Source: Bacteroidales bacterium (GTDB taxonomy: Bacteria; Bacteroidota; Bacteroidia; Bacteroidales; Paludibacteraceae). From it: a DNA stretch of 52,331 bases. The stretch covers positions 1 through 52,331 of the forward strand of contig CAAFYY010000026.1 of the NCBI GenBank assembly GCA_900767385.1, read 5' to 3'. The notes under the pieces are model-generated. The model worked only from the letters and a program-made list of their open reading frames with translations, was not told the origin of the DNA and made no database searches. Shown one piece after another: positions 41,000-49,412 of this stretch (the stretch's first letter is position 1; every line of letters starts with the position of its first letter). The position numbers were made by a program, and so were the translations under genes.

Positions 41000-41641
41000 T
41001 TACAGGAGTATCTGTGCATCGGTGAGGTGGCTGAGGAGTTCCTCTTCGTTTGCGAGGTACAGTTTCGGCGTCATCGCGCGTGGGAAGCGGTTGAAGTAGG
41101 GGTCGTGTGTGGCATACCACTGTTGCCGTACTACCCCAGGAAAGCGGCCCATCTGACGGCGGAGGAGGGCGAAACGGGTGTGAACAGCTGGGGTCACCCC
41201 GACACGTCCGTCGGAGAGATACGACACGCACACCAGATGGAGGCGCTTGGTTGTGTCTTTGTTCTGCTCCTCGGCGGTGCGGCGTCGGCTGATGGTGATG
41301 TGTCGCCCGAAGCGGGTGTTCAGTTCCTCCATCTTACGGCGGAACAGTGTGCCGTGTGCCGACGTGTCGGTCCATTGGTTGGAGAGGATCCAAAAATGGA
41401 TCATCTCATGGAGTATCGTGTCCTCCAACTCCCTCTTGCTCATCGGTGTGCGGGTGGAGATGCGGAAACGGAAATCGTAGTAGCGCCATGTCCCGTCGCT
41501 GTTACGCTGACGTTTGTAGCCCACCTGTCCCAGCGTCGTCCGCGAACGGCTCAGCTGGAAGAGTGGATCGCCGAGCAAACCGTCGAAATAGAGCACGTTG
41601 AACTCGGCAAACGTCTTTCGTATCTCGTCAAGGGTGAGCAC
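41000..41641 (-). CDS. SprT-like zinc protein
   Basis: 213 residues. The SprT-like domain holds HEMIHF at residues 78-83 and the third metal ligand in TSAHGTLFRRKM near H96. The N-terminus FAEFNVLYFDGLLGDPLFQL is the usual start of the domain. Family members include zinc peptidases that act on DNA-protein crosslinks in eukaryotes (Spartan); the bacterial role is not known. It is the last gene of the operon from 46018, 12 bp after the STAS gene. Confidence 0.82.
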   Translation of the reverse strand: MLTLDEIRKTFAEFNVLYFDGLLGDPLFQLSRSRTTLGQVGYKRQRNSDGTWRYYDFRFRISTRTPMSKRELEDTILHEMIHFWILSNQWTDTSAHGTLFRRKMEELNTRFGRHITISRRRTAEEQNKDTTKRLHLVCVSYLSDGRVGVTPAVHTRFALLRRQMGRFPGVVRQQWYATHDPYFNRFPRAMTPKLYLANEEELLSHLTDAQILL

Positions 41642-41653
41642 CGACTTCTCTGC

Positions 41654-41956
41654 TTATTCGAAGGTGAAGAGCGAGAGGAAACCGGTGATGGAGAACACCT
41701 GCTTCACGCTCTCGTTGACATTGCGGATGATGATCTTGCCGCCGGCAGCCAACGAAGCCTTGCGGAGCGTCAGCAGTAGACGCAGACCAGACGACGAGAT
41801 GAACTCGAGGTCGGTGCAGTCAAGCACAATCTCACGTTGAGCATTGTCGAGCAGAGGCTGCATGTCGTTGGCAAACTGTGTGGAAGTGGCAGTGTCGAGG
41901 CGTCCGTTGAGGAGAGCCAACAACTGACCATTGGATTCTTTTATCTTGAGTGTCAT
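41654..41956 (-). CDS. STAS-domain anti-anti-sigma-type protein
   Basis: 100 residues, a complete single STAS domain. LLALLNGRLDTATSTQFAND and VLDCTDLEFISSSGLRLLLTL show the fold; the serine just before GLRLL is where kinases such as SpoIIAB/RsbW phosphorylate. In partner switching, the unphosphorylated form binds the kinase and frees its target. The kinase and phosphatase genes lie upstream in the same operon. Confidence 0.92.
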   Translation of the reverse strand: MTLKIKESNGQLLALLNGRLDTATSTQFANDMQPLLDNAQREIVLDCTDLEFISSSGLRLLLTLRKASLAAGGKIIIRNVNESVKQVFSITGFLSLFTFE

Positions 41957-41973
41957 GGTGTGTGAGTGATTAT

Positions 41974-43734
41974 CTAAAGTGGATAGAAAAGATTGACTAC
42001 AAGGATATTGGTGACTAACACGATGAACGCCAGCGGTACGCCCACGCGATAGAAGTCGGAGAAGCGGTAGCCGCCAGGACCGTAGATGAGTACGTTGCCG
42101 TTGGAGCTGATAGGGGTGCAGAACGCCGTGTTGGCAGCAATGAGCACGCCGATGCAGAACGTCATCGGGTTGGCACCGAGCATCGTGGCGGTGCTGAGGG
42201 CAATCGGGGTGAAGATGGCAGCCACCAGCGGGTTGCCGAGGAACTGTGTCACGATGGTCGTCATGGAGAGAATCAGGATGAGTGCTCCCATCGACGACTT
42301 GCCGCAGAGGTAACTCACCCCTTGGCCGATGAGTCCGGCAACGCCCGTAGCGTCGAGTGCCTTACCGAGGCAGACACTGCCCGCAAAGACCATCAGCAGT
42401 TTCCAGTTGATGGCGTTTTGTGCTTGCTGCAGATTGCAGCACCGGCAGATTACCATCAGCATGGCGGCGAGGATGGTGCTGTGGAGCAACGGCATGACAT
42501 TGAACATCGACAGCAGCACCAGCGCCATCAGGATGAGGCTGGAGAGGATAGACTTCGTCGGGTTGTGGGTCGGCAACTGCTCCGAGTCGAAGAACGTGAG
42601 TGTATTGCGGAAATGCTCAGGCAGCAGCTTCGTGCCCTCCAGCAGCAGTGTATCGCCGGCGCGGAGACTCACCTCGCGTGGTATCTCTTGCAGACGATGA
42701 CCCTCGCGGGCTATCGCCACGAGGACAACGCCGTTGTGGTCTTCGAAGTGGGTCTCCGACATCTTACGTCCCACGAGGGTAGAGTCGGGGTTGACCGTAG
42801 CCACCTGCAGTTGGCGGTTCTTCCCCTCCATCTCTTCGATGCTGAAGACGTGGTGGGTGGCATTGACCAACCCGTGGGTCTTGCGGAGGTTGAGGATGGC
42901 GTTGATCTGTCCGGAATAGACGAGGTGGTCGCCACCTAGCAGAAACTCATCAGAGGGGACCGGCGAGATGACCTCGCGGTCGAAACGGACAATCTCGATG
43001 AGGTGGCCGCCATGCACATTGTCCAGTCCGCTCTCTGCCACGGTGGTACCCACGGCAGGAGAATCGGTCGGCACTTGCAGCTCTACGGTGTAGTCGGCAC
43101 TGTCGGCGAAAGAGTCTTCTGGCGATTTGCGTACCGGGAGGAACTGACGCAGCAACGAGATGCTGATGATGCCCACCACGGTGCAGATCAGTCCCGGGAG
43201 GAACGGCTCGAAGATCGCCATAGCTTCACCTGTTGTCTGGCGGTAGAAGTTGGCAATCACGAGATTGGCTGGTGAGCCAAGCAGTGAACACATACTGCCC
43301 AGGGCGGCAGCGCAACTCAGTGGGAGCAGCACCCTTGAAGGTTCTACTTTGATGCGTCGGCCTACGATGCGGGTGATATGGGTGAAGATGGCTACCACAG
43401 CTTCGGAGATGATGAAGACGCTGAGGGTGGCCACAGGGATAAGCATCCTACGCAGCAGTTGACGGAAGGTGAGACTCTTGGAGAAGAGTTTCTCCGAGAA
43501 CCAGTTGACTGCTCCTGAGTAGATGAGACCTGCCACCACAATGCTCAATGCACCTACCAACACCACAGACTCGTTGCTGAAACACGAAAGGGCTTCGGTG
43601 GTTGACAGTGCACCCGTCAGGAGCAGGATGGCGATAATGCCCAGTCCGATGAGGTCGGAAGGGATGCGGCGGTCGAGCATGAGTGCAATCTTGCCCAAGA
43701 GCAGACCGATGGTTATCGCAGCATAGATACTCAT
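41974..43734 (-). CDS. SLC13/DASS-type transporter with two RCK_C domains
   Basis: 586 residues. About ten to twelve membrane segments are split by a cytoplasmic part (residues ~205-375) with two TrkA-C/RCK_C-like modules: VELQVPTDSPAVGTTVAESG and QLQVATVNPDSTLVGRKMSE, each followed by a beta-rich end such as LRAGDTLLLEG. The first half has SLLGSPANLVIAN and the second NTAFCTPISSNGNVLIYGPG, the paired SxxN-type hairpins of DASS anion transporters. Substrate could be a dicarboxylate or sulfate. Starts as ATGA on the PP2C gene stop. It is unusual to find it inside a partner-switching operon. Confidence 0.8.
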   Translation of the reverse strand: MSIYAAITIGLLLGKIALMLDRRIPSDLIGLGIIAILLLTGALSTTEALSCFSNESVVLVGALSIVVAGLIYSGAVNWFSEKLFSKSLTFRQLLRRMLIPVATLSVFIISEAVVAIFTHITRIVGRRIKVEPSRVLLPLSCAAALGSMCSLLGSPANLVIANFYRQTTGEAMAIFEPFLPGLICTVVGIISISLLRQFLPVRKSPEDSFADSADYTVELQVPTDSPAVGTTVAESGLDNVHGGHLIEIVRFDREVISPVPSDEFLLGGDHLVYSGQINAILNLRKTHGLVNATHHVFSIEEMEGKNRQLQVATVNPDSTLVGRKMSETHFEDHNGVVLVAIAREGHRLQEIPREVSLRAGDTLLLEGTKLLPEHFRNTLTFFDSEQLPTHNPTKSILSSLILMALVLLSMFNVMPLLHSTILAAMLMVICRCCNLQQAQNAINWKLLMVFAGSVCLGKALDATGVAGLIGQGVSYLCGKSSMGALILILSMTTIVTQFLGNPLVAAIFTPIALSTATMLGANPMTFCIGVLIAANTAFCTPISSNGNVLIYGPGGYRFSDFYRVGVPLAFIVLVTNILVVNLFYPL

Positions 43735-45608
43735 GAGTTCTTATCGCTTTTGTGTTGTTGTCCGTTTTGTCGCATGAGACCTTTGTAGCCCACGATGAGC
43801 ATCGTGATGTCGTCGCTCTGCTCGGCACCGTTGGCATGTTTCTCCACCTTCTCGGCTACGAAGTCGATGACGTCTTTGGAGGTCTGTGCCATGTGTTGAC
43901 GTGACTCGATGAGGGCTTCCAGTGTTGCTTTTTCGCCAAAGAGTTCGTGCAGTCGGTTCTCCGACTCCGTCACGCCGTCGGTGTAGAGGAAGAGGCTCTC
44001 TGACGGATGGAGCATCAGGGTCTCCTTCTCGAAGTCGAAATCCTCCACCATGCCGACAGCCACGTTGGCCTTAGGCTTGAGATAGTCAACATGCACATTG
44101 CCTTCCTCGTCAACACTACGGAAAACAGGTGGGTTATGGCCTGCGTTGCAGTAGTCAAGTTGACCCGTATCGAGGTTGAGGATGCCGACGAACATGGTGC
44201 AGAACATGCAGTGGGTGTTGCCCTTGCTGAGGCTTTCGTTGAGGTTTCTCACCAGTTCGGCAGGGTTGGTAGTATGCTGAGCCGCGCTGCGGAAGAGGGC
44301 GAGGTTCACCATCATAAACAGTGAAGCCGGGATACCCTTGCCGCTTACGTCGCCGATGCAGAAATAGAGGTAGTTGTTGCGCACGACATAGTCGTAGAGG
44401 TCGCCGCCCACGCTCTTGGCTGGTTTGAGGAAACCGCTGATATCAAGTTCCGGACGGTCGGGGAAGGCGGGATTGAAGATAGGCACCATACCCATCTGGA
44501 TTGCTGAGGCTACCTGCAGTTCACGTCCGATGGATGCCTCGTTGATGGTCATGCTCTGCAGTTTGCGGAACAGCCATACGAAACATATGAGCATCACCAG
44601 AAGACTGATGATAGCAATGAACATCGTGTCGCGTTTCATGCGGTCTACGTTGCCGTACACCTCCTTCTTCGGGCACTCGATGGAGATGGTCCAGTTGGTG
44701 CGTGGAATAGGAGAGAAATAGAAAAGTGCCTCGTGCTCTGTTCCTTTGTTTACGGTGTAGTTGCCGCTCTGATGTGCTTCCATCTTGATACGCATGCTGT
44801 CGTCGGCTTCATAGTCGGCATACGAACCCACCTCTGCAACGGTGCGTAGCAGATAGGTGGAGTCGGGGTGGAAGATGAAGCGGAACTCATCGTCCGTCAT
44901 CGTCACCTCAGCACCAGGGTAAGGGGCAATTTCTTTACATTTCTGGCGGAACATCTCGGTGTCGATGTCAAGGGCAAGGACACCGACTTTGCGACCACCG
45001 ATGCCGTGGAGCGGGACACTGAAACAGGTGACGACGCGTCCATGACTGGTCTCACGGAACGGACGGCTCCATGTGTCGCTGTTGTTGGTGGCTGCGTTGA
45101 CATACCATGGTTTCTGGCGGAAATCATGCAGTTCGCCAAGATTCAGCCGTTCTTTCTCTCCGCCAACGGTGGTGACATAGGCAGCAAAACCGTATTCACC
45201 TTTGGTGTCGGGGTAGAGGAACGGTTCGAAGCCAATGGCTATACCGCAGATGTAAGGGTTGATATTCAGGAAATCTTCCAGAATCAGGAAGACCTCTTCT
45301 TCGGTAGGGAGTGAGAAACGGTTGGGGTCGATGGCTACGAAGCCTTTGCCGTCTTTGCCGCGTCGGCTGCCTCCGAACTTCGAACTCACCAGGGTGTACG
45401 CCACGTCTTCAACGCGTTGAAGTTGAAGGTCGACATAACTCTGGACATACATCATGTCGCGTTCCACCTTTTGATCCACTTCTTTGTCTATCTCTGTGCG
45501 TGTGAGATAGAGACAGATGCCGAAGCCGAGGGCATAGACCAGACCGCCGATGACCAGTACGGCCATCGTGATATTGAGAAACGCCTTGATGCCTAAGAGT
45601 CTTTTCAT
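43731..45608 (-). CDS. Membrane sensor PP2C (SpoIIE/RsbU-type) phosphatase
   Basis: 625 residues. A membrane segment near residues 10-34 and another near 330-350 frame a periplasmic dCache-like sensor (about 40-325, with IAIGFEPFLYPDT, RQKPWYVNA and FSVPLHGIGGRKVGVLALDID). The cytoplasmic PP2C domain (about 360-610) has GGDLYDY, GDVSGKGIPASLFM, YTDGVTES and SDDITML, including its metal-binding Asp residues. It would remove phosphate from the STAS protein in response to an extracellular signal. The start overlaps the kinase stop (ATGA). Confidence 0.92.
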   Translation of the reverse strand: MKRLLGIKAFLNITMAVLVIGGLVYALGFGICLYLTRTEIDKEVDQKVERDMMYVQSYVDLQLQRVEDVAYTLVSSKFGGSRRGKDGKGFVAIDPNRFSLPTEEEVFLILEDFLNINPYICGIAIGFEPFLYPDTKGEYGFAAYVTTVGGEKERLNLGELHDFRQKPWYVNAATNNSDTWSRPFRETSHGRVVTCFSVPLHGIGGRKVGVLALDIDTEMFRQKCKEIAPYPGAEVTMTDDEFRFIFHPDSTYLLRTVAEVGSYADYEADDSMRIKMEAHQSGNYTVNKGTEHEALFYFSPIPRTNWTISIECPKKEVYGNVDRMKRDTMFIAIISLLVMLICFVWLFRKLQSMTINEASIGRELQVASAIQMGMVPIFNPAFPDRPELDISGFLKPAKSVGGDLYDYVVRNNYLYFCIGDVSGKGIPASLFMMVNLALFRSAAQHTTNPAELVRNLNESLSKGNTHCMFCTMFVGILNLDTGQLDYCNAGHNPPVFRSVDEEGNVHVDYLKPKANVAVGMVEDFDFEKETLMLHPSESLFLYTDGVTESENRLHELFGEKATLEALIESRQHMAQTSKDVIDFVAEKVEKHANGAEQSDDITMLIVGYKGLMRQNGQQHKSDKNS

Positions 45609-46018
45609 GACGGCTGTATGTTTTTGGTGGCTGTGATCACGTTAGCCCCGTCCACACGTTTGTAATCTACCGTGTCCATCATCTCGCGAACGAGGAAGAT
45701 GCCGAGGCCGCCGATGGAACGTTCCTCAGCCGAGAGGGTGGTGTCAGGAGTGGCTTGTTCCAGCGGATTGAATGGTGTGCCATTGTCGGCAATGGTGAGG
45801 GTGAGCGACTTGTGGTCGGAGTCGAGCTCGATGCGCAGTGGTCCGTCGCCGCCGTCGCCATAGGCGTAGTTGACGATGTTGACCACCAGTTCCTCTACCA
45901 CAAGACGCAGTGTGAATTGTGTCTCTGGATCTGCAGGTACTTGCGTCAGATTCATCACGTCTTCGATGATTTCGGGAGCGCGACCGGCTATCGTGGTGTA
46001 TTCAAGTTTCGTAATCAT
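45605..46018 (-). CDS. RsbW/SpoIIAB-like serine kinase (HATPase)
   Basis: 137 residues from the ATG at 46018; longer frames start upstream of the promoter at 46042. Bergerat-type motifs: LVVEELVVNIVNYAYG (N box, Asn for Mg), IADNGTPFNP (G1) and GGLGIFLVREMMD (G2). It should phosphorylate the STAS partner and sequester a target, by analogy to RsbW. No sigma factor gene is near, so the final target is unknown. First gene of the operon that runs to 41000. Confidence 0.9.
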   Translation of the reverse strand: MITKLEYTTIAGRAPEIIEDVMNLTQVPADPETQFTLRLVVEELVVNIVNYAYGDGGDGPLRIELDSDHKSLTLTIADNGTPFNPLEQATPDTTLSAEERSIGGLGIFLVREMMDTVDYKRVDGANVITATKNIQPS

Positions 46019-46041
46019 ATAGTTAACTACTTTACTAACTG

Positions 46042-46049
46042 CAAAGATA
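46042..46049 (-). promoter_or_regulatory. -7 box (TATCTTTG) for the partner-switching operon
   Basis: A TAnnTTTG match on the minus strand, 24 bp before the kinase ATG. The repeat array at 46071-46180 lies directly upstream, over the expected -33 region and beyond. Confidence 0.7.
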
Positions 46050-46070
46050 CGTTGTTTTTCTGAAACCTCC

Positions 46071-46180
46071 AATGCCTTATTTTACATGTTTTTGGTTGTT
46101 GTCAATGCCTTATTTTACATGTTTTTGGTTGTTGTCAATGCCTTATTTTACAAATTTTCGGTGGTTTCATTGCCTTATTT
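46071..46180. repeat. 33-bp direct-repeat array upstream of the kinase promoter
   Basis: AATGCCTTATTTTACATG begins at 46071 and 46104 in two identical 33-bp units. A third unit starts at 46137 and diverges in its second half, and a partial fourth begins at about 46169. The spacing places the copies on nearly the same DNA face, as for repeated protein-binding sites. There are no variable spacers, so it is not a CRISPR. Confidence 0.9.
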
Positions 46181-46188
46181 TACGTCGG

Positions 46189-46485
46189 TTAGTCGGCCAG
46201 GATGAATGGACCATCAGGGTCTTGTTCCATCTCGCCGTCACATTTCGGACAGTGTCCCTCGATGGGGTTCCATGTGCTGAGAGAGCCCGGATGTTTGCAT
46301 TCAGGACAACTGATCAACTTGCGTCCACTCTCCCCGAGTTCTATAGTACTGTAATCCACAATCTCTTTGCAGTTATTGCATTTGAAGAAAATGCGGGCTG
46401 CCATCATTGTGAGACCAAAGCCATTGGGTGGGGCTACTACTTTATAACCGCATTGCTTGCAACGGTATCCGATATATTCTGCCAT
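46189..46485 (-). CDS. Zinc-ribbon protein, unknown
   Basis: 98 residues. Three Cys pairs are visible: CKQCG at residues 9-13, CNNC near 36-39 and CPECKH near 60, then CPKC near 79. Between them are short beta segments and the MMAARIFFK stretch. This may be a double zinc ribbon in an adaptor-like protein. The last gene of a three-gene unit with the methyltransferase; no specific family was recognised. Confidence 0.7.
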   Translation of the reverse strand: MAEYIGYRCKQCGYKVVAPPNGFGLTMMAARIFFKCNNCKEIVDYSTIELGESGRKLISCPECKHPGSLSTWNPIEGHCPKCDGEMEQDPDGPFILAD

Positions 46486-46520
46486 AGTGCTGATGTTTTA
46501 TAAGGGTTTGTATTGATGTG

Positions 46521-46937
46521 TTAGAAGCAGTCTAACAACGTGTCAAGGTCAATGGTTTTGGCAAGTTTGTTGAACTCCAAAGACTCGGTTCGTTGGTTGA
46601 TGAAACCGACGAGTGTCTCGTGGTCTGCAGGGGCCTCGTCAAAGAAGATGATACGAAGTTTCTGTTGGTCTTTAGAGTCTTTGATTCTTTCGAATCTTAA
46701 TTCGAAGCGGTAGGGTTTCAAGCAGTTTTGGAAACCTCTCCGTTCTACCAATTCGGTTGGGAGGAGGAGAAGTCGGCAGACAGAATCTTTCTTGAGCGAT
46801 TTCTCCACCTCTTCTTTGAGGTCTTGGATGATGTATTTGGAGCATGTCTCGTAGGTTCCCTCAAAGCAACCATTATAAGTGTCGTCCATAAAGAAACTGT
46901 TAAGCTCCACTTCATCATCTTTGAATCTGATTTTCAT
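46521..46937 (-). CDS. Unknown protein, 138 residues
   Basis: No family recognised. The sequence is acidic at the N-terminus (MKIRFKDDEVELNSFFMDD), with strands and helices typical of a soluble protein (YETCSKYIIQDLKEEVEKSL, RFELRFERIKDSKDQQKLRI). Gaps of 24 and 35 bp place it in the methyltransferase unit. No signal peptide or membrane segment. Confidence 0.6.
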   Translation of the reverse strand: MKIRFKDDEVELNSFFMDDTYNGCFEGTYETCSKYIIQDLKEEVEKSLKKDSVCRLLLLPTELVERRGFQNCLKPYRFELRFERIKDSKDQQKLRIIFFDEAPADHETLVGFINQRTESLEFNKLAKTIDLDTLLDCF

Positions 46938-46961
46938 GTTCTTGATGTTTTTAAGTTGTTA

Positions 46962-47678
46962 TTATGCTTGTTTTGTGATGCGTGCGAGATAGTCGTAGTG
47001 CTCGCCGTCTTCAACGAGTTCCACGTTGTAGCCTTGGGCATTGCCGACGGAGGCGAGGAGGTCGAAGTCGACGTAGAGCCAAGGGAAAGCTTCGCCCTTG
47101 ATGTTCTTGTATTTCATGGTGTATTCCACCTCTCCGTAGTAGTGTCCCTCATCGGGAATCTCTATGATGTCGTCGTCAGTTTCATAGAGATAGCAGAGAT
47201 CCGACGAGTCGAGCAGCAGTTGTCCTCCAGGAGCAAGGATAGTGTCGAGATGTTTGAAGAAACGGGGTAACTCGCTCACTTTACCCACAATGCCTATACC
47301 ATTCATCAGCATCAGAATCGTATCGTATGGTTCGCTAATCTGCCAGAAATCTTCCATTCGGGCATCCTTCACTCCTCGTTGCGTCATCGTCTCCACGGAG
47401 CAAGGCGAGATGTCGATAGCCACGACCTCCTTCTCCTCCTCTTGGAGTGCAAGGGCATGGCAACCGGCTCCGGCTCCGACGTCGAGGATACGGCCTGAAG
47501 CCATCGTCAAAGCCTTCTGCTCCAATGGCGGCATCTCCTGCTTTGTACGGAAAAGGAAGGCAACGGGAATCTCGTCCTCATCGAAATCGGGCGAGAAGAC
47601 GCGTAGTTTAGAGGCTTTACGGTGTTGGAAGAAGTCGGTTATGGCCGCTCCCATCGGGTCTTTGTCTGGCGTTAGCAT
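46962..47678 (-). CDS. Class I SAM-dependent methyltransferase
   Basis: 238 residues. Motif I is RILDVGAGAGCHALAL near residue 90, with the acidic strand end VVAIDISP, then LMLMNGIGIVGK, and the C-terminal beta part with GEVEYTMKYKN. The N-terminal ~60 residues are a separate part. Substrate unknown: it lacks the motifs of known rRNA or protein methyltransferases. It starts behind a TATCTTTG box. Confidence 0.85.
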   Translation of the reverse strand: MLTPDKDPMGAAITDFFQHRKASKLRVFSPDFDEDEIPVAFLFRTKQEMPPLEQKALTMASGRILDVGAGAGCHALALQEEEKEVVAIDISPCSVETMTQRGVKDARMEDFWQISEPYDTILMLMNGIGIVGKVSELPRFFKHLDTILAPGGQLLLDSSDLCYLYETDDDIIEIPDEGHYYGEVEYTMKYKNIKGEAFPWLYVDFDLLASVGNAQGYNVELVEDGEHYDYLARITKQA

Positions 47679-47708
47679 AGTAGTATGACATCATCTTGCT
47701 TAATGGGA

Positions 47709-47716
47709 CAAAGATA
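47709..47716 (-). promoter_or_regulatory. -7 box (TATCTTTG) for the methyltransferase unit
   Basis: A TAnnTTTG match on the minus strand, 31 bp before the ATG at 47678. Confidence 0.7.
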
Positions 47717-47844
47717 CAACTTTTTCGTAAAAACGAAACCTTGCGGATGGAAATCTGGCGGCCGCGGATTTGCACCGCCCAGCCCCCTCTTACGGCAGGC
47801 AGAAAAAAAGTAAAAAACTGTGCTCCTGTTTTGTAAAAAAACTA

Positions 47845-47852
47845 TAATTTTG
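47845..47852 (+). promoter_or_regulatory. -7 box (TAATTTTG) for the Ntn-hydrolase gene
   Basis: A TAnnTTTG match 101 bp before the ATG at 47953, which would give a long 5' leader. No -33 box at good spacing. Confidence 0.55.
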
Positions 47853-47952
47853 CAGCGTGTGATCGGCCTGATGCAAAATGAGCCTCTCGGACAATCAGAC
47901 AGATAGACAGAATATGTAATTGTAAATGTAATAAAATTCAGTAATTCGTTCA

Positions 47953-49254
47953 ATGAAAATGAAAAAGCTAATGCTTGCAGCCATCGCAGCGACGATGGTT
48001 TTGGGTTTCTGTGCATGCCGTAGAAACACTGATAAAGACTATGCACTCGAAGGAACAACCCAGCGCTACACTGCGCAGGTGACATGGAATCCGGAGGATT
48101 ACGACTTCGAGGAGGGCAATGCCTATTACCTGCAACACTTTGCAGACATGCTCAACAAAGATGGCAAGGCCGGCGGATGCAGCAGCTGGCGCAACGGCGA
48201 TTTCCACGGCCGAAACCTCGACTGGTATCAGGCCAACTACGGCTGTCTGATTGTCAAGATGCCAAGGGGCGGCAAAGTGAAACATGCCAGCGTGGCACTC
48301 CTCAACTCCTCCAGCACCGTAACACAACAGTTCATCGAAGAGGGCAAGATCAGCGGCATCTACAAGAAGGTGTTGCCTTGCGCTGTGGTTGACGGTATCA
48401 ACGATGCTGGTGTGGCTATCAATATCAATATTGTGCCTCACGCCCCAGGTTCCAAGTTCAATGAGACTGGCGACCTCTCTAGCCAATGCGTTGTCCGTTA
48501 TGTGCTCGACAATGCAGGCAGTGTGGAAGAAGCCATTACCTTGCTTGGTGCAAGAACCATCTGCCAGAGCATCGTGAAACTGGCTGGCGACCAGACCCAC
48601 TATATGATTTCGGACAGCGAGCAGACTGCCGTTGTGGAGTTCGACCAAGGCGAGATGGTGGTCACTTATTTCAAGAAGAGCGACAAGGGCTTCTACAGCG
48701 ACAACAACAATCCTGCCATCATGACCAATCTCTACGACTTCGCCATCGAAAGATGGGGTCTCGGCACCGACGAGTTCTTCAACCATCATCCGTTTGCGAT
48801 GGGTGTGGAGCGCTGGAATACCATTCAATCGCAATACGACAACGCTGCCAACGGTGTGAAAGACAACTTCGACATTGCGCAGTCGGTGTGGTACTTCAAG
48901 AATTTCATGGCCGACAAGACAGCGTGGTACTCTGAGAATGCACTCGCTACCGGCTACGGCAAAGACTCTATCGGCTGGTACTATATGGAGAACAATGCCC
49001 GTGTGGCTTGCGAGGACTACCAAGAGGCTCAGTTGGGCTTCTGGAACAGTTTCATGGAGAGCTATTGGAGCAACTACGCCGAGGTTTATGGCACCAAGGC
49101 CGATCCTCATGTGAAGGGTAATGACTATTGGGAGACCTCTCATACTGTGGTTTACGACCTCGCTGCCAAGAAAGGTTACGTGGTGCCGTTCGAGAACTTC
49201 TATGCCCCTAACAAAGGCGAGCTCGACATCATCACACTCGAATTGCCTGAATAA
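47953..49254 (+). CDS. Choloylglycine hydrolase/penicillin V acylase-type lipoprotein
   Basis: 433 residues. A lipoprotein signal ends LGFCAC (probably lipidated at Cys22). The Ntn-hydrolase nucleophile is likely Cys76 in AGGCSSWRNGDFHGRNLDW, where GRNLDW matches the family after the catalytic Cys. Further family parts are VVDGINDAGVAININIV near 150 and TLLGARTICQSI near 195. The family cleaves amide bonds in bile salts, penicillin V or N-acyl signals; which applies here is not visible. If self-cleavage exposes the Cys, the lipidated segment would be removed, which deserves attention. Confidence 0.8.
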   Translation: MKMKKLMLAAIAATMVLGFCACRRNTDKDYALEGTTQRYTAQVTWNPEDYDFEEGNAYYLQHFADMLNKDGKAGGCSSWRNGDFHGRNLDWYQANYGCLIVKMPRGGKVKHASVALLNSSSTVTQQFIEEGKISGIYKKVLPCAVVDGINDAGVAININIVPHAPGSKFNETGDLSSQCVVRYVLDNAGSVEEAITLLGARTICQSIVKLAGDQTHYMISDSEQTAVVEFDQGEMVVTYFKKSDKGFYSDNNNPAIMTNLYDFAIERWGLGTDEFFNHHPFAMGVERWNTIQSQYDNAANGVKDNFDIAQSVWYFKNFMADKTAWYSENALATGYGKDSIGWYYMENNARVACEDYQEAQLGFWNSFMESYWSNYAEVYGTKADPHVKGNDYWETSHTVVYDLAAKKGYVVPFENFYAPNKGELDIITLELPE

Positions 49255-49376
49255 TCCTCCTGGCTTACCGATACTTCCAACAGGCTTCTGTCTTCGGGCA
49301 GAGGCCTGTTGCGCTTTCTGTGGCAACGGTGGTTTTGCCGTCGGTATGGCTTGTTGGCTATATGGAAATAATTCTG

Positions 49377-49384
49377 TAATTTTG
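49377..49384 (+). promoter_or_regulatory. Promoter: TTG (-33) and TAATTTTG (-7)
   Basis: TAATTTTG with TTG at 49354-49356, a 20-bp spacing. It lies 28 bp before the ATG at 49413. Confidence 0.8.
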
Positions 49385-49412
49385 GGAGCGTAAACAAAAC
49401 AGATTCTATAGG

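Noticed and set aside
46071..46180. CRISPR-like array
   Set aside because: The 33-bp units abut with no unique spacers; it is a direct repeat.
46072..46503. Plus-strand ORF with MPYFTCFWLLS repeats
   Set aside because: The peptide repeat arises from the 33-bp DNA repeat being a multiple of three. The rest is antisense to the zinc-ribbon gene.
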